A stretch of 64,000 nt of DNA. Source: an uncultured Geobacteraceae bacterium (GTDB taxonomy: Bacteria > Desulfobacterota > Desulfuromonadia > Geobacterales > Pseudopelobacteraceae). Location of the stretch: contig CAINRC010000059.1 in assembly GCA_903852495.1 (NCBI GenBank), forward strand, positions 1 to 64,000, in the 5' to 3' direction. Positions 1 to 7,004 of the stretch are shown here, in pieces (positions within the stretch are counted from its first letter, which is position 1; each line of letters starts with the position of its first letter). Made by a program: the position numbers and the translations under genes. Under the pieces are notes generated by a model. It had not been told where the DNA came from. It saw only the letters and a list, made by a program, of their open reading frames with translations, and did not search any database.

Positions 1-8
1 ACAAAAAA

Positions 9-28
9 GGCACCTCCGGGGAGATGCC
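9..28 (-). terminator. Hairpin with T-run on the minus strand
   Basis: Nine-base arms (9-17 and 20-28) pair with one G-T wobble around a two-base gap. Reading leftward, the hairpin is followed by six T residues (the A-run at 3-8), as in an intrinsic terminator. No minus-strand gene is visible immediately to the right, so what it terminates is unclear; it may serve a lost gene. Confidence 0.4.
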
Positions 29-256
29 TCTGGTTTGATGCTTTTGGTTTGGTTTTAAATTACCGCGCAGCGGTTTAGTTCAACAATGAATTATGTGCAC
101 ATTTGCAGCTAGTTAAACGTTTATATGGTGGTTCAACTGACGCTGCATATGGCAGCATCATGTCTTAAATCGTTGTTGAAAATATCTTTAATAAATGGCA
201 TGATGAGATTGTGGTTGTTGTCAGATGACAACTATTGAAACCGTGGAGTTCTATTA

Positions 257-595
257 ATGCCGGATAGCTTGAATACATTACTTGAGTTGAACGGATATAC
301 ATTCCGTTTGGATAAGGGATATTGGGTTAAGTTTGAGGCATATTTGGTCAAATCGACTGAACAAATCCCCCATGGTATTTCGTACTGCATTACTCTTCAT
401 GATCGTCACAACAGGCGTATAGTTGGATTTGATAACGCTCACGGCTATCCATCAAAGTCACGCAGAAAGAAATTTGGCTGCAGAAGAGTGACGTGGGACC
501 ACAAACATAATTGTGAAACTGTTTCCCTGTATGATTTCGAATCAGCAGTCCAACTGATTGAAGATTTTTGGGAAGAGGTCAGTAAGATTGTCTGA
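257..595 (+). CDS. TumE-like toxin (DUF6516 family)
   Basis: A 112-residue protein resembling the toxin partner of TumE/TumA modules (DUF6516), recognised from the small basic core with conserved aromatic and His residues (RVTWDHKHN around residues 74-82) and from the typical partner downstream. The target of this toxin family is not evident from the sequence. The start is supported by GGAG at 245-248, about 8 bases upstream. The putative antitoxin follows after 35 bp in the same direction, so the toxin is first in the operon, as is usual for this pair. Family assignment is from pattern recognition; a HEPN- or RelE-like nuclease cannot be excluded. Confidence 0.6.
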   Translation: MPDSLNTLLELNGYTFRLDKGYWVKFEAYLVKSTEQIPHGISYCITLHDRHNRRIVGFDNAHGYPSKSRRKKFGCRRVTWDHKHNCETVSLYDFESAVQLIEDFWEEVSKIV

Positions 596-630
596 AGTTT
601 GAATTAGGGGAATTGCCTGGGAGGTAGCGT

Positions 631-993
631 ATGACAACCAAGAGTATTAACGTAGGAATAATGTCTCGCGAGGAATTTAAACAGCGAACTATTGCTATTG
701 CAAAGGGTGAATACAAACCTGAAAAAGACGAACCGAAAGTCTGGTTTGAATCTTTACAGTCATTTGCCCAAGTCTTGAGTGATGATAATCGGTTGTTGTT
801 AAGAGTGATTGAAGAAAAGAACCCCAAGTCTCTTCGAGAATTAGGGGAGTTGACGGGGCGCAACAAAAGTAATTTATCGAGAACCTTACATACCATGGCC
901 GGATACGGCATAATTGATCTCGTTAAACATCATGCCAGAGAAATTATGCCCTTGGTCAAAGCAAACCGCTTTAATCTTGAGCTGTGTGCGTAA
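631..993 (+). CDS. TumA-like antitoxin, winged-helix DNA-binding protein (HVO_A0114 family)
   Basis: A 120-residue protein whose C-terminal half is a MarR-like winged helix: residues 60-115 contain KSLRELGELTGRNKSNLSRT (recognition helix), then a turn and GYGIIDLVKH as the wing. Proteins of the HVO_A0114 group are the usual partners of DUF6516 toxins and are expected to neutralise the toxin and repress the operon. A strong ribosome-binding site (GGGAGG, 619-624) precedes ATG 631. A perfect 20-bp hairpin lies 38 bp after the stop and probably ends the operon. The gene sits in the AT-rich end of the integrated element. Confidence 0.65.
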   Translation: MTTKSINVGIMSREEFKQRTIAIAKGEYKPEKDEPKVWFESLQSFAQVLSDDNRLLLRVIEEKNPKSLRELGELTGRNKSNLSRTLHTMAGYGIIDLVKHHAREIMPLVKANRFNLELCA

Positions 994-1031
994 TACTTGA
1001 GTTAGGGATTACAGTGACAATGAAGTGAATT

Positions 1032-1078
1032 AAACGAGCTAACAAAGCAACGATAAGTGTTGCTTTGTTAGCTCGTTT
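1032..1078 (+). terminator. Perfect 20-bp hairpin after the TumE/TumA genes
   Basis: Arms 1032-1051 and 1059-1078 are exact reverse complements, with a 7-base loop at 1052-1058. The downstream T-run is only three bases and the stem is mostly A/T, so it is a moderate terminator. It could act in both directions because its upstream side starts with three A residues. Confidence 0.55.
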
Positions 1079-1157
1079 GGTGTGCTTGGTAGCTCATGTT
1101 AATCTGTGTAATAATGCATGTATTATCAAGATATATATCCATACAATAACATTGTAT

Positions 1158-1203
1158 GTTACTAAATCTCGGTATATATTTATATGTACCGAGATTTAGT
1201 AAC
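1158..1203. promoter_or_regulatory. 17-bp perfect inverted repeat, probable AbiEi operator
   Basis: The left arm GTTACTAAATCTCGGTA (1158-1174) and right arm (1187-1203) are exact complements around a 12-base A/T spacer. The repeat ends 10 bp before the abiEi start at 1214. AbiEi antitoxins of this family are known to repress their own operon by binding inverted repeats upstream, so this is the obvious autoregulatory site. It also overlaps the likely promoter: the A/T-rich spacer could hold the -10 element. Confidence 0.7.
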
Positions 1204-1213
1204 GGATATACCT

Positions 1214-1822
1214 ATGAAAACAGCTAGTACAAAGCAAAAAAAAGTCATTAAACTTCTGAAAAGCATGGGAATAATCCGTCCGCGTGACCTCGACGCGTTT
1301 AAAATTCCTCGTGAGTTGCTGCGGCGGCTCTGCCAAAGTGGCTTGGTCCAACGAGTTGGCCATGGCCTCTATCGTCTGCCAATACCGCCGATATCCGAAT
1401 ATTATACGCTGGCTGAGGTCTGCAAATCTGTTCCGGCGGGAGTTGTGTGTCTGCTTTCAGCGCTCCGCTTTCATGGGCTTACGACGCAGGCTCCGCATGA
1501 AGTCTGGATTGCTGTGGACAACAAGGGGTATGTGCCAAAGACAATGCTGCCGGTTCGTTTTGTACGTTTTTCCGGACCGGCACTAATTGATGGAGTTGTT
1601 GTGCATAAGGTTGAAGGTGTAAAAATAAAGATATACTGTCCAGCCAAAACAGTTGCAGACTGTTTCAAGTATCGCAATAAAATCGGGCTGGATGTTGCAC
1701 TGGAGGCACTGCGGGAGTATATGCGTGCCGGAAACGGTAGTATTGACGAGCTGTGGCATTATGCAAAAATTTGCCGAGTGGGTGTAGTGATGAGACCATA
1801 TCTGGAGGCAATGGCAATATGA
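1214..1822 (+). CDS. abiEi: AbiEi antitoxin (type IV toxin-antitoxin)
   Basis: A 202-residue protein with an N-terminal winged helix (about residues 10-55, including a GLVQRVGHGLYRLP wing) and the AbiEi C-terminal domain with the signature YCPAKTVADCFKYRNKIG near residues 145-163. AbiEi proteins act as repressors of their operon and as antagonists of the AbiEii nucleotidyltransferase; the system aborts phage infection. ATG 1214 is preferred over the in-frame ATG at 1184, because the latter lies inside the operator palindrome. The stop overlaps the toxin start (ATGA, 1819-1822), so the pair is translationally coupled. Confidence 0.85.
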   Translation: MKTASTKQKKVIKLLKSMGIIRPRDLDAFKIPRELLRRLCQSGLVQRVGHGLYRLPIPPISEYYTLAEVCKSVPAGVVCLLSALRFHGLTTQAPHEVWIAVDNKGYVPKTMLPVRFVRFSGPALIDGVVVHKVEGVKIKIYCPAKTVADCFKYRNKIGLDVALEALREYMRAGNGSIDELWHYAKICRVGVVMRPYLEAMAI

Positions 1823-2769
1823 CGACAGGAAAGGGGCACAACGTTGCGGCGTCTATCCGACAACAGTTGCTTAATAGATCGCGGGAAAATCATGCCGATT
1901 TCAATCTGATATTGACCCGTTACGGGCTCGAACGTTTTCTTTACCGAATTGGGGCCTCTGCCTATCGAAATAGATTCATTCTGAAGGGGGCTATGTTGTT
2001 TCCACTTTGGGGAGTTGTAAACTTCAGGGGGACGCGCGACATTGACCTGCTTGGCTTTGGTGAAAGCGATATTAAAGCTTTGGAAGATGTTTTTCGTGAA
2101 CTGTGCCAAGTCGCAGTTGAGGACGACGGAATCATCTTTGATAGGGATAGCGTCAAAGCTGAGGATATTCGTGATCAGTTGGAGTATGGTGGTACCCGGA
2201 TGTGCTTTGCAGCTGATCTTTCAGGCGCGAAAATCAGTATGCAAGTCGATGTTGGCTTTGGTGATGCTGTCACGCCGGATGCTTGTGAAGCAGACTTTCC
2301 TACCATCCTTGACCAACCATCACCTCGCATGCGAGTATATCCCCCAGAAACGGTAGTTGCCGAAAAGTTTCATGCGATGGTGAAGTTCGGCATAGCAAAC
2401 AGCCGCATGAAAGACTTCTATGACCTGTGGGTGATCAGTAGGATGTTTGATTTTGACGGTAATACTTTGGCAACTGCGCTTGATAGGACTTTTGAGAGGA
2501 GGGATACACCGCTTCCTTCCTCGGCACCGCTGGCTCTCACCGATGAGTTCTCTAAAGATACGCAGAAGATTCGCCAGTGGGGTGCCTTCTTGAACAGGTC
2601 TGGTTTGCAAGTCGATACTACCCTTACCGGTGTCACCGAGTTTATTGCGGGATTTATCATTCCACCTATTGAGTGCCGTAACCGCAGTGAAAAAAAAGAC
2701 ATGTCATGGCCAGCTGGTGGCCCTTGGCAAGAGGGCAAGTGTTCCTATCCTGATGCGGTGCCTCACTAA
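1819..2769 (+). CDS. abiEii: AbiEii toxin, nucleotidyltransferase
   Basis: A 316-residue nucleotidyltransferase-like toxin. The family core is visible: KGAMLFPLWG followed by RGTRDIDLLG (the metal-binding D-x-D, near residues 75-80) and the later EKFHAMVKFG...RMKDFYDLW segment typical of AbiEii. These enzymes modify nucleotides or tRNA ends and stop growth until AbiEi relieves them. The start at 1819 overlaps the abiEi stop by four bases; a longer in-frame reading from 1753 would run inside abiEi and is not favoured. The last 30 residues are Pro/Gly-rich and unlike the family, so the 3' end may have been altered by recombination close to the element boundary. Confidence 0.85.
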   Translation: MTTGKGHNVAASIRQQLLNRSRENHADFNLILTRYGLERFLYRIGASAYRNRFILKGAMLFPLWGVVNFRGTRDIDLLGFGESDIKALEDVFRELCQVAVEDDGIIFDRDSVKAEDIRDQLEYGGTRMCFAADLSGAKISMQVDVGFGDAVTPDACEADFPTILDQPSPRMRVYPPETVVAEKFHAMVKFGIANSRMKDFYDLWVISRMFDFDGNTLATALDRTFERRDTPLPSSAPLALTDEFSKDTQKIRQWGAFLNRSGLQVDTTLTGVTEFIAGFIIPPIECRNRSEKKDMSWPAGGPWQEGKCSYPDAVPH

Positions 2770-3074
2770 TCTCAACTAAGGCAACTGAGGCAACTGAGGC
2801 AACTGAGGCGGATGAATGAAAACCGAATGGTCGTTGTGGAATAATAAATGTCAAAATATTTGCCTTCACTGTCGAGATGTCAGGTCAGGTTATGATCAAT
2901 TATTGATATTTATATTTGGAGTTCTGTGCCTTAATACTGCGTACATCAACATTTTTTATAAGACTTTATATGCGATTTATGAAATAAAAACAAACTTAAT
3001 TGAATGGATAACTTATCGATATTACACATTAATTGTTAATTTTAAATCACTTTATGTAATGTGCTTTTGTAACA
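2770..3074. other. Non-coding AT-rich end of the integrated element
   Basis: About 300 bp of AT-rich sequence without a convincing gene. It holds four tandem copies of a 9-bp unit (2773-2808, caactgagg with one variant) directly after the abiEii stop, and one copy of the 10-mer CTGTGCCTTA at 2924-2933 that recurs three times just beyond the tRNA fragment. Confidence 0.5.
2773..2808. repeat. 9-bp tandem repeat, four copies
   Basis: One copy of caactaagg followed by three exact copies of caactgagg (2782-2790, 2791-2799, 2800-2808). It starts four bases after the abiEii stop. The reading frames through it are not part of any supported gene. Confidence 0.75.
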
Positions 3075-3119
3075 TTGCCAAGGTTGAAGTCGCGGGTTCG
3101 AATCCCGTTTCCCGCTCCA
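3075..3119 (+). other. 3' half of tRNA-Gly(GCC), probable att site
   Basis: From the anticodon loop (TTGCCAA, 3075-3081, anticodon GCC) through the T-arm (GGGTTCGAATCCC, 3094-3106) to the encoded CCA at 3117-3119, this matches the 3' half of a bacterial tRNA-Gly. The 5' half (acceptor strand beginning GCGGGAA and the D-arm) is absent: the sequence before it is unrelated AT-rich DNA. Such fragments starting at the anticodon loop are the attachment-site copies left by tyrosine integrases. A terminator follows 11 bp later, presumably that of the original tRNA transcript. Confidence 0.8.
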
Positions 3120-3129
3120 ATAAATACAC

Positions 3130-3160
3130 GGGCCAGGTCAAGTACCTGGCCCTTATTTTA
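3130..3160 (+). terminator. Intrinsic terminator after the tRNA fragment
   Basis: Nine-base GC-rich arms (3130-3138 and 3144-3152) with a five-base loop, followed by a T-rich tract (3153-3159). It is placed as expected for a tRNA transcript end. Confidence 0.8.
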
Positions 3161-3230
3161 TGGGGATTCACAGCTTTTCTTCGTTACCTCCCACCTTCTC
3201 GAAAAAACAACTCCACACTAATTTAGTCAA

Positions 3231-3264
3231 ATCTGTGCCTTATCTGTGCCTTAACTGTGCCTTA
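3231..3264. repeat. 11-bp tandem repeat, three copies
   Basis: Units at 3231-3241, 3242-3252 and 3253-3263 share CTGTGCCTT and a following A. A further copy of CTGTGCCTTA occurs at 2924-2933, on the other side of the tRNA fragment. The arrangement recalls integrase arm-binding sites, which is an inference. Confidence 0.7.
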
Positions 3265-3353
3265 ACATGCTGTTTATTCGTGAAAAACTACTGCAGCCGG
3301 TTGTGAAATTGAAAATGATTTCGTGCAGCGTTTTTTCTGAATAACAATTCTGT

Positions 3354-3382
3354 TTGACAGGGATGGCTTAATTTTGTATGGT
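3354..3382 (+). promoter_or_regulatory. Sigma-70 type promoter of lexA
   Basis: A perfect -35 box TTGACA at 3354-3359 and TATGGT at 3377-3382 are separated by 17 bp. The predicted transcription start is around 3389, which is the lexA ATG itself. The -10 box overlaps the LexA operator, which would give direct autorepression. Confidence 0.65.
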
Positions 3383-3397
3383 AGTCATATGACTACC
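3380..3397. promoter_or_regulatory. LexA box (18-bp perfect palindrome)
   Basis: GGTAGTCATATGACTACC is its own reverse complement. It fits the Geobacter LexA box GGTT-N2-C-N4-G-N3-ACC at all fixed positions except the fourth (A for T). It covers the promoter -10 box and the ATG of lexA, so binding should block the gene's own transcription. Confidence 0.75.
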
Positions 3398-4015
3398 TAT
3401 CACGGAATAGCTCAGAACGAACTCACTCAGCGCCAGCGCCAGGTACTGCAGTTCATCACTTCGTTCGCTGACAGTAACGGCTATCCACCGAGCCAGCGGG
3501 AAATAGCAGGGCACTTGAATGTGTCCGGTACGTTACCAGTAATGAAGCATCTCCATGCGTTGGAGCGTAAGGGTTATCTTAAGAGGGAGAACGTGAACCG
3601 TGGAATCACATTGAAGGTGCACGGTAACCGCCACATATCCTTACCGATTGTCGGAACAGTTCGTGCCGGCCAGCTCTCCACGGCTATTGAAGATATTCAA
3701 GGGTATTTTTCCGTCGATCAGATGGCGGTCAAGGGAGCAGATTGCTTCTTTTTGAAGGTAAGTGGTGATTCTATGATTACCGCCGGTATTTTAGATGGAG
3801 ATCTGGCTATGGTTCGCCCACAGGCGGTCGCAGAGAATAAGGATATAGTTATTGCCATGCTTGAGGGTGAGGCAACGGTCAAGCGGTTCTACAAGGAACA
3901 TGATCACATCCGTTTGCAGCCTGAAAATCCGACTATGAAGCCTATACGTATCTATCCTGAAGATGGTGACGTGATGATCGTCGGTAAAGTTATAGGTATT
4001 TACCGCAGTATGTAG
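3389..4015 (+). CDS. lexA: LexA repressor, SOS regulator
   Basis: A 208-residue LexA with the winged-helix DNA-binding domain (about residues 12-75) and the S24 self-cleavage domain. The cleavage site is Ala93-Gly94 (TVRAGQ), the nucleophile Ser128 (SGDSM) and the general base Lys165 (ATVKRF), so it should be active. In the SOS response, RecA filaments stimulate the self-cleavage and free the regulated promoters. The start is uncertain: ATG 3389 has no ribosome-binding site and coincides with the predicted transcript start, suggesting a leaderless message; an in-frame TTG at 3374 lies upstream of that start. It is the first gene beyond the tRNA attachment fragment, so it may belong to the chromosome or to a neighbouring element. 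Confidence 0.93.
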   Translation: MTTYHGIAQNELTQRQRQVLQFITSFADSNGYPPSQREIAGHLNVSGTLPVMKHLHALERKGYLKRENVNRGITLKVHGNRHISLPIVGTVRAGQLSTAIEDIQGYFSVDQMAVKGADCFFLKVSGDSMITAGILDGDLAMVRPQAVAENKDIVIAMLEGEATVKRFYKEHDHIRLQPENPTMKPIRIYPEDGDVMIVGKVIGIYRSM

Positions 4016-4063
4016 AATCAATCGATGGTCAGAAATACAATAAAGAAAACGGAGGATCTCAAT

Positions 4064-4261
4064 ATGGAACCGATTACACTGTGCGGGTTAGTAATTGTCA
4101 TGTTTGGATTATGGGTGGAATTTGAACACGCAGTAAAGGCAGTTGTAAGAGTAATCTGCAGAAGCAAACTCTTTACAGAAGCACTTTCAAGTTCACCAGT
4201 TCATAAGCCAGTTTATGTGAAGAGGCTGCCAACCTGTCTGGCCAAGGCATATTACGGTTGA
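4064..4261 (+). CDS. Small putative membrane protein
   Basis: A 65-residue ORF with a strong ribosome-binding site (GGAGG, 4051-4055) before ATG 4064. An in-frame ATG at 4025 is possible but has no such site. Residues 5-20 (LCGLVIVMFGLWVEF) are hydrophobic enough for one membrane segment; the rest is basic. It follows lexA by 48 bp in the same direction and may be SOS-controlled, in the way small membrane proteins often are, but no family is recognised and the function is unknown. Confidence 0.45.
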   Translation: MEPITLCGLVIVMFGLWVEFEHAVKAVVRVICRSKLFTEALSSSPVHKPVYVKRLPTCLAKAYYG

Positions 4262-4350
4262 GAGTGCCACCATGTGGATTATGCCAGACAAAGATTCCCT
4301 GTGTGGTGCGCATCCCTCATAAGGAAGGGGGCCCACCGACAGTCGTGCGG

Positions 4351-5364
4351 TCAGCGTGAAAGTGTAGGAGTGGCGTTGCGCCCCTTGTTCACCAGGGGAG
4401 TTCCGCCGCATCTGGTGCGGAGGTAGCGCAGTACGCCGGCGAATTGCGGGTAGACGACGAAGGCGGCATGCAGGGAGTAGAGCAGAGCGATGTAACGAGT
4501 GATCTGGTAACTCTTCATAAGACGCGGGACCCGCAAAAGCGGTTTAACGGCCACCGCCAAAGCCAGCAGGAAACCGGACAGCGGCCGCTGTAACAATAAA
4601 CCGGCGAGCAGCAGTAAAAACGGGAGGAGCGCCGTTACGCTTACCCGCAGCAGCTCCCGAGCCCAAAGCCTCTCCGGGATTTTTAAATGCCGCAGACCGA
4701 CCTCGGCGTAGGCGTGCCCGCTCCGGTACGCGCGCTTCCAATACTGGGCGAAGGTGGTCATATTCAGGTCGTGCAGCGTCATCGGCGCGGCGATCCTCCA
4801 GATGATCCACCCGGTGCGCCGCAACCGGGCGCTGAAGTCCGGTTCCTCCCCGGCGATCAGCAGATCGTCAAAACCACCTTCCGTAACCAGCGGTTCCCGG
4901 CGCGCCAAAAAATCCCCGCCGAAATACCGGCAGGGGCCCTGCTCGTAGTGCCACTCCACGGAAGCGATAACGTGATAGTTGTTTTTATCCGGCCAGCGCT
5001 CGCTCCGCTTTCCACAGACCGCCACTATTTTTTCATCGAACTGTTCCAAAGCTGTCTTCAGCCAATCCTTGTCCAGCAGGGTATCGGCATCCATAAACTG
5101 CACAAATGGCGCAGTGGCGGCAAACAGCCCGGCATTCCGCCCGCGTCCCGGAGTCGGATAGGTATCGTTCAGCTCTATCACCCGTACACCGGCTGCCAAG
5201 CCAATGGCGACACTGTCGTCGCTTGAACCGCCGTCCACGAAGGTGATGGTGAGCAGCTCTTGCGGGTAATCAGCAGCACGGATGGAGGCGATGCAGTCGG
5301 CCAGGTATTTTTTGACATTGATGCCGATGATGACGATGTCTATGTTCGGAGAAGTCGGGTTCAT
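4351..5364 (-). CDS. Glycosyltransferase family 2 with C-terminal membrane segments
   Basis: A 337-residue GT2 enzyme. The nucleotide-sugar domain covers about residues 8-225: VDGGSSDDS binds the nucleotide, MDADT is the DxD metal site and GEEPDFSARLRRTGW is the ED-type acceptor motif. Residues about 240-275 and 295-315 are hydrophobic (LLPFLLLLAGLLL), so it should sit at the inner face of the cytoplasmic membrane, adding a sugar to a lipid-linked glycan. It is the last gene of a leftward five-gene operon in which each gene overlaps the next by four bases (ATGA). Sugar specificity cannot be read from the sequence. Confidence 0.85.
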   Translation of the reverse strand: MNPTSPNIDIVIIGINVKKYLADCIASIRAADYPQELLTITFVDGGSSDDSVAIGLAAGVRVIELNDTYPTPGRGRNAGLFAATAPFVQFMDADTLLDKDWLKTALEQFDEKIVAVCGKRSERWPDKNNYHVIASVEWHYEQGPCRYFGGDFLARREPLVTEGGFDDLLIAGEEPDFSARLRRTGWIIWRIAAPMTLHDLNMTTFAQYWKRAYRSGHAYAEVGLRHLKIPERLWARELLRVSVTALLPFLLLLAGLLLQRPLSGFLLALAVAVKPLLRVPRLMKSYQITRYIALLYSLHAAFVVYPQFAGVLRYLRTRCGGTPLVNKGRNATPTLSR

Positions 5365-7004
5365 GAGGTTTGTGTGCCGGCATCAGTCGCCGGTTTCTTT
5401 TTTGGAATGAGCTTGGCCGGAATTCCGGCGGCAATATGGTCGTCCGGTACGTCCACCATCAGTACGGTATTGGCACCGATGTCCACGTTATTTCCGACGG
5501 TAATCCTCCCGAGCACCTTGGCGCCGGTACCGATATTAACGTTGTTGCCGAGTTGCGGAGCACAGGGGTCATCAACCCGCTTCAGGCCCACCGTGACCCC
5601 GTTGCGGATGATGCAGTCATCACCGAACTTCGCAAATCCGCTGACGATTATGTCGCCGAAATGGTCGATGCGGAAGTTTCTGCCAACCGGGACTTCACAT
5701 GGCATTTCAACCCCGGTCAAAATCTGTACCACCTTAAAAAGGAACTTGTAGAGCAGCGAGAATGGCTTGCGGAGTAGACCGCTGCCGATCGTGTAGCGCC
5801 AACGCCCAAGGCGGTAAACCAGCATCACCCAATAGCCCTGACGCCCCCAGTCGTAAAAGTGAGTGCGCAGATCGCGTTTGATGTTCAAACGAAGGTTACG
5901 GTCTTCGTTGATAATGCGGTTCTGCAGCGCCTCGCGGGGAAGCCCGTCGGTCGTACTGTCGATCGGTGCATCCAGCGGATTGACCCGTTCCGGCGGCGGA
6001 GCCGGCATTCCTGAACCGGCCAGTTCCTTTCCGTACCCATCCCTTTCAAGTGTTGCCATAATAAGCTCCATGGTCTGGGCTGCGTCCTCCCGTTTAGCCC
6101 GAGCCTGCCCGCCACCCTTGATCCTGTTTTTCAGCCTGATGACACTCTTCCAGAACAACTCCACTCCTGCGGCCAGCAGCACCTTCAGCAGGCCATAGTT
6201 GGCGCGGTAATAGCGAAATTCGCTCTGCACCCGCAGATAGGTCAACTGACGCCCCGCCTTCGTCACTTTACCGGTGGACTCGGAGCTCTGCCCCCCCAGA
6301 TGGATACATTTGGCGTACGGATAGAAAACCACCGGCCAACCAGCTTTGGCTGATTTCAGGCAAAATTCGATCTCCTCGTAATACAGGAAGTAGCGCCCCT
6401 CATTCAGCAGGCCGACAGCGTCGAAAACTTCGCGGCGTACCAGGAAAAATGCCCCGGGAACCCAGCCGACGATCTTCTCGGTTGAGTGATCCCACCAGGT
6501 GTAGTCCGGTCCGCCCAGCAGCGGAGAATGTTTGAATTTGTTGGCAATACCGGAAATAACCAGAAACTTGGTCCAGGGGGAAGGGAGCATCCGCGCCGAC
6601 GGCTGCAGTTTGTCATCCTCTCCCACCAGCTTGACACCGAGGATGCCCCACTTCGGGTTTTCCTCCATCCCCTTCAGCGTGGCGAACAGGGTATCGGGGA
6701 AAAGGTAGGCATCGGAGTTGAGCAGAAGCAGGAAGCGCCCCTTCGCTACACGGATACCAACATTATTGCCGCCGGCAAAACCGAGATTTCTCTCCGTGCA
6801 GAGCAGGGTCGCCTGGGGAAATTCCGCCGCCACCATGGCCGCTGAATCATCACGGGAAGCGTTATCGACGACGATAACCTCCATATCCAGACCGGTGCCG
6901 TACTCGTAGACTCTTTTAAGGCACTCACGGGTGACGTCGCGGGTGTTGAAGCTGACGACGATTACGGAGAGAAGCAGGGAGGGGGTGTGGATTATTTCGC
7001 TCAT
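5361..7004 (-). CDS. Glycosyltransferase family 2 fused to a CysE-like acyltransferase
   Basis: A 547-residue two-domain protein. Residues 10-235 are a rhamnosyltransferase-like GT2 domain (VVDNASRDDS, NLGFAGGNN, LLLNSDAYL, and FLYYEEIEFCLK). A Pro-rich linker (about 300-365) leads to residues 370-537, which resemble serine acetyltransferase: DLRTHFYDWGRQGY, the IDHFGDIIV segment with its His, then left-handed beta-helix hexapeptide repeats up to IAAGIPAKLIPKK. The protein would add a sugar and acetylate the same glycan. Neighbours on both sides are glycosyltransferases with ATGA overlaps. The two halves are usually separate proteins, so this is a real fusion rather than a sequencing artefact: the frame is open throughout. 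Confidence 0.88.
   Translation of the reverse strand: MSEIIHTPSLLLSVIVVSFNTRDVTRECLKRVYEYGTGLDMEVIVVDNASRDDSAAMVAAEFPQATLLCTERNLGFAGGNNVGIRVAKGRFLLLLNSDAYLFPDTLFATLKGMEENPKWGILGVKLVGEDDKLQPSARMLPSPWTKFLVISGIANKFKHSPLLGGPDYTWWDHSTEKIVGWVPGAFFLVRREVFDAVGLLNEGRYFLYYEEIEFCLKSAKAGWPVVFYPYAKCIHLGGQSSESTGKVTKAGRQLTYLRVQSEFRYYRANYGLLKVLLAAGVELFWKSVIRLKNRIKGGGQARAKREDAAQTMELIMATLERDGYGKELAGSGMPAPPPERVNPLDAPIDSTTDGLPREALQNRIINEDRNLRLNIKRDLRTHFYDWGRQGYWVMLVYRLGRWRYTIGSGLLRKPFSLLYKFLFKVVQILTGVEMPCEVPVGRNFRIDHFGDIIVSGFAKFGDDCIIRNGVTVGLKRVDDPCAPQLGNNVNIGTGAKVLGRITVGNNVDIGANTVLMVDVPDDHIAAGIPAKLIPKKKPATDAGTQTS

Larger units (their letters stand above)
1..3119. mobile_element. Right end of a tRNA-Gly-integrated element (partial)
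   Basis: The stretch from the left window edge to the tRNA fragment at 3075-3119 is visibly more AT-rich than the polysaccharide region that follows, and carries only toxin-antitoxin type genes. Integrases that use a tRNA gene leave an intact tRNA at one end and a copied 3' part at the other. The fragment here is the 3' part, so the element body should lie to its left and the intact tRNA-Gly and integrase should be outside the window. The boundary is supported by the sequence; the nature of the element (island, ICE or prophage remnant) cannot be told. Confidence 0.5.

Noticed and set aside
1184-1213. Earlier ATG for abiEi
   Set aside because: It is inside the operator palindrome and gives ten residues unlike the family.
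2816-3226. 136-codon open reading frame across the tRNA fragment
   Set aside because: It runs through the tRNA-Gly fragment and terminator and has an AT-rich, low-complexity composition; no family or ribosome-binding site supports it.
3374-3388. TTG as lexA start
   Set aside because: It lies upstream of the predicted transcript start and inside the -10 region; ATG 3389 fits better, although neither has a good ribosome-binding site.
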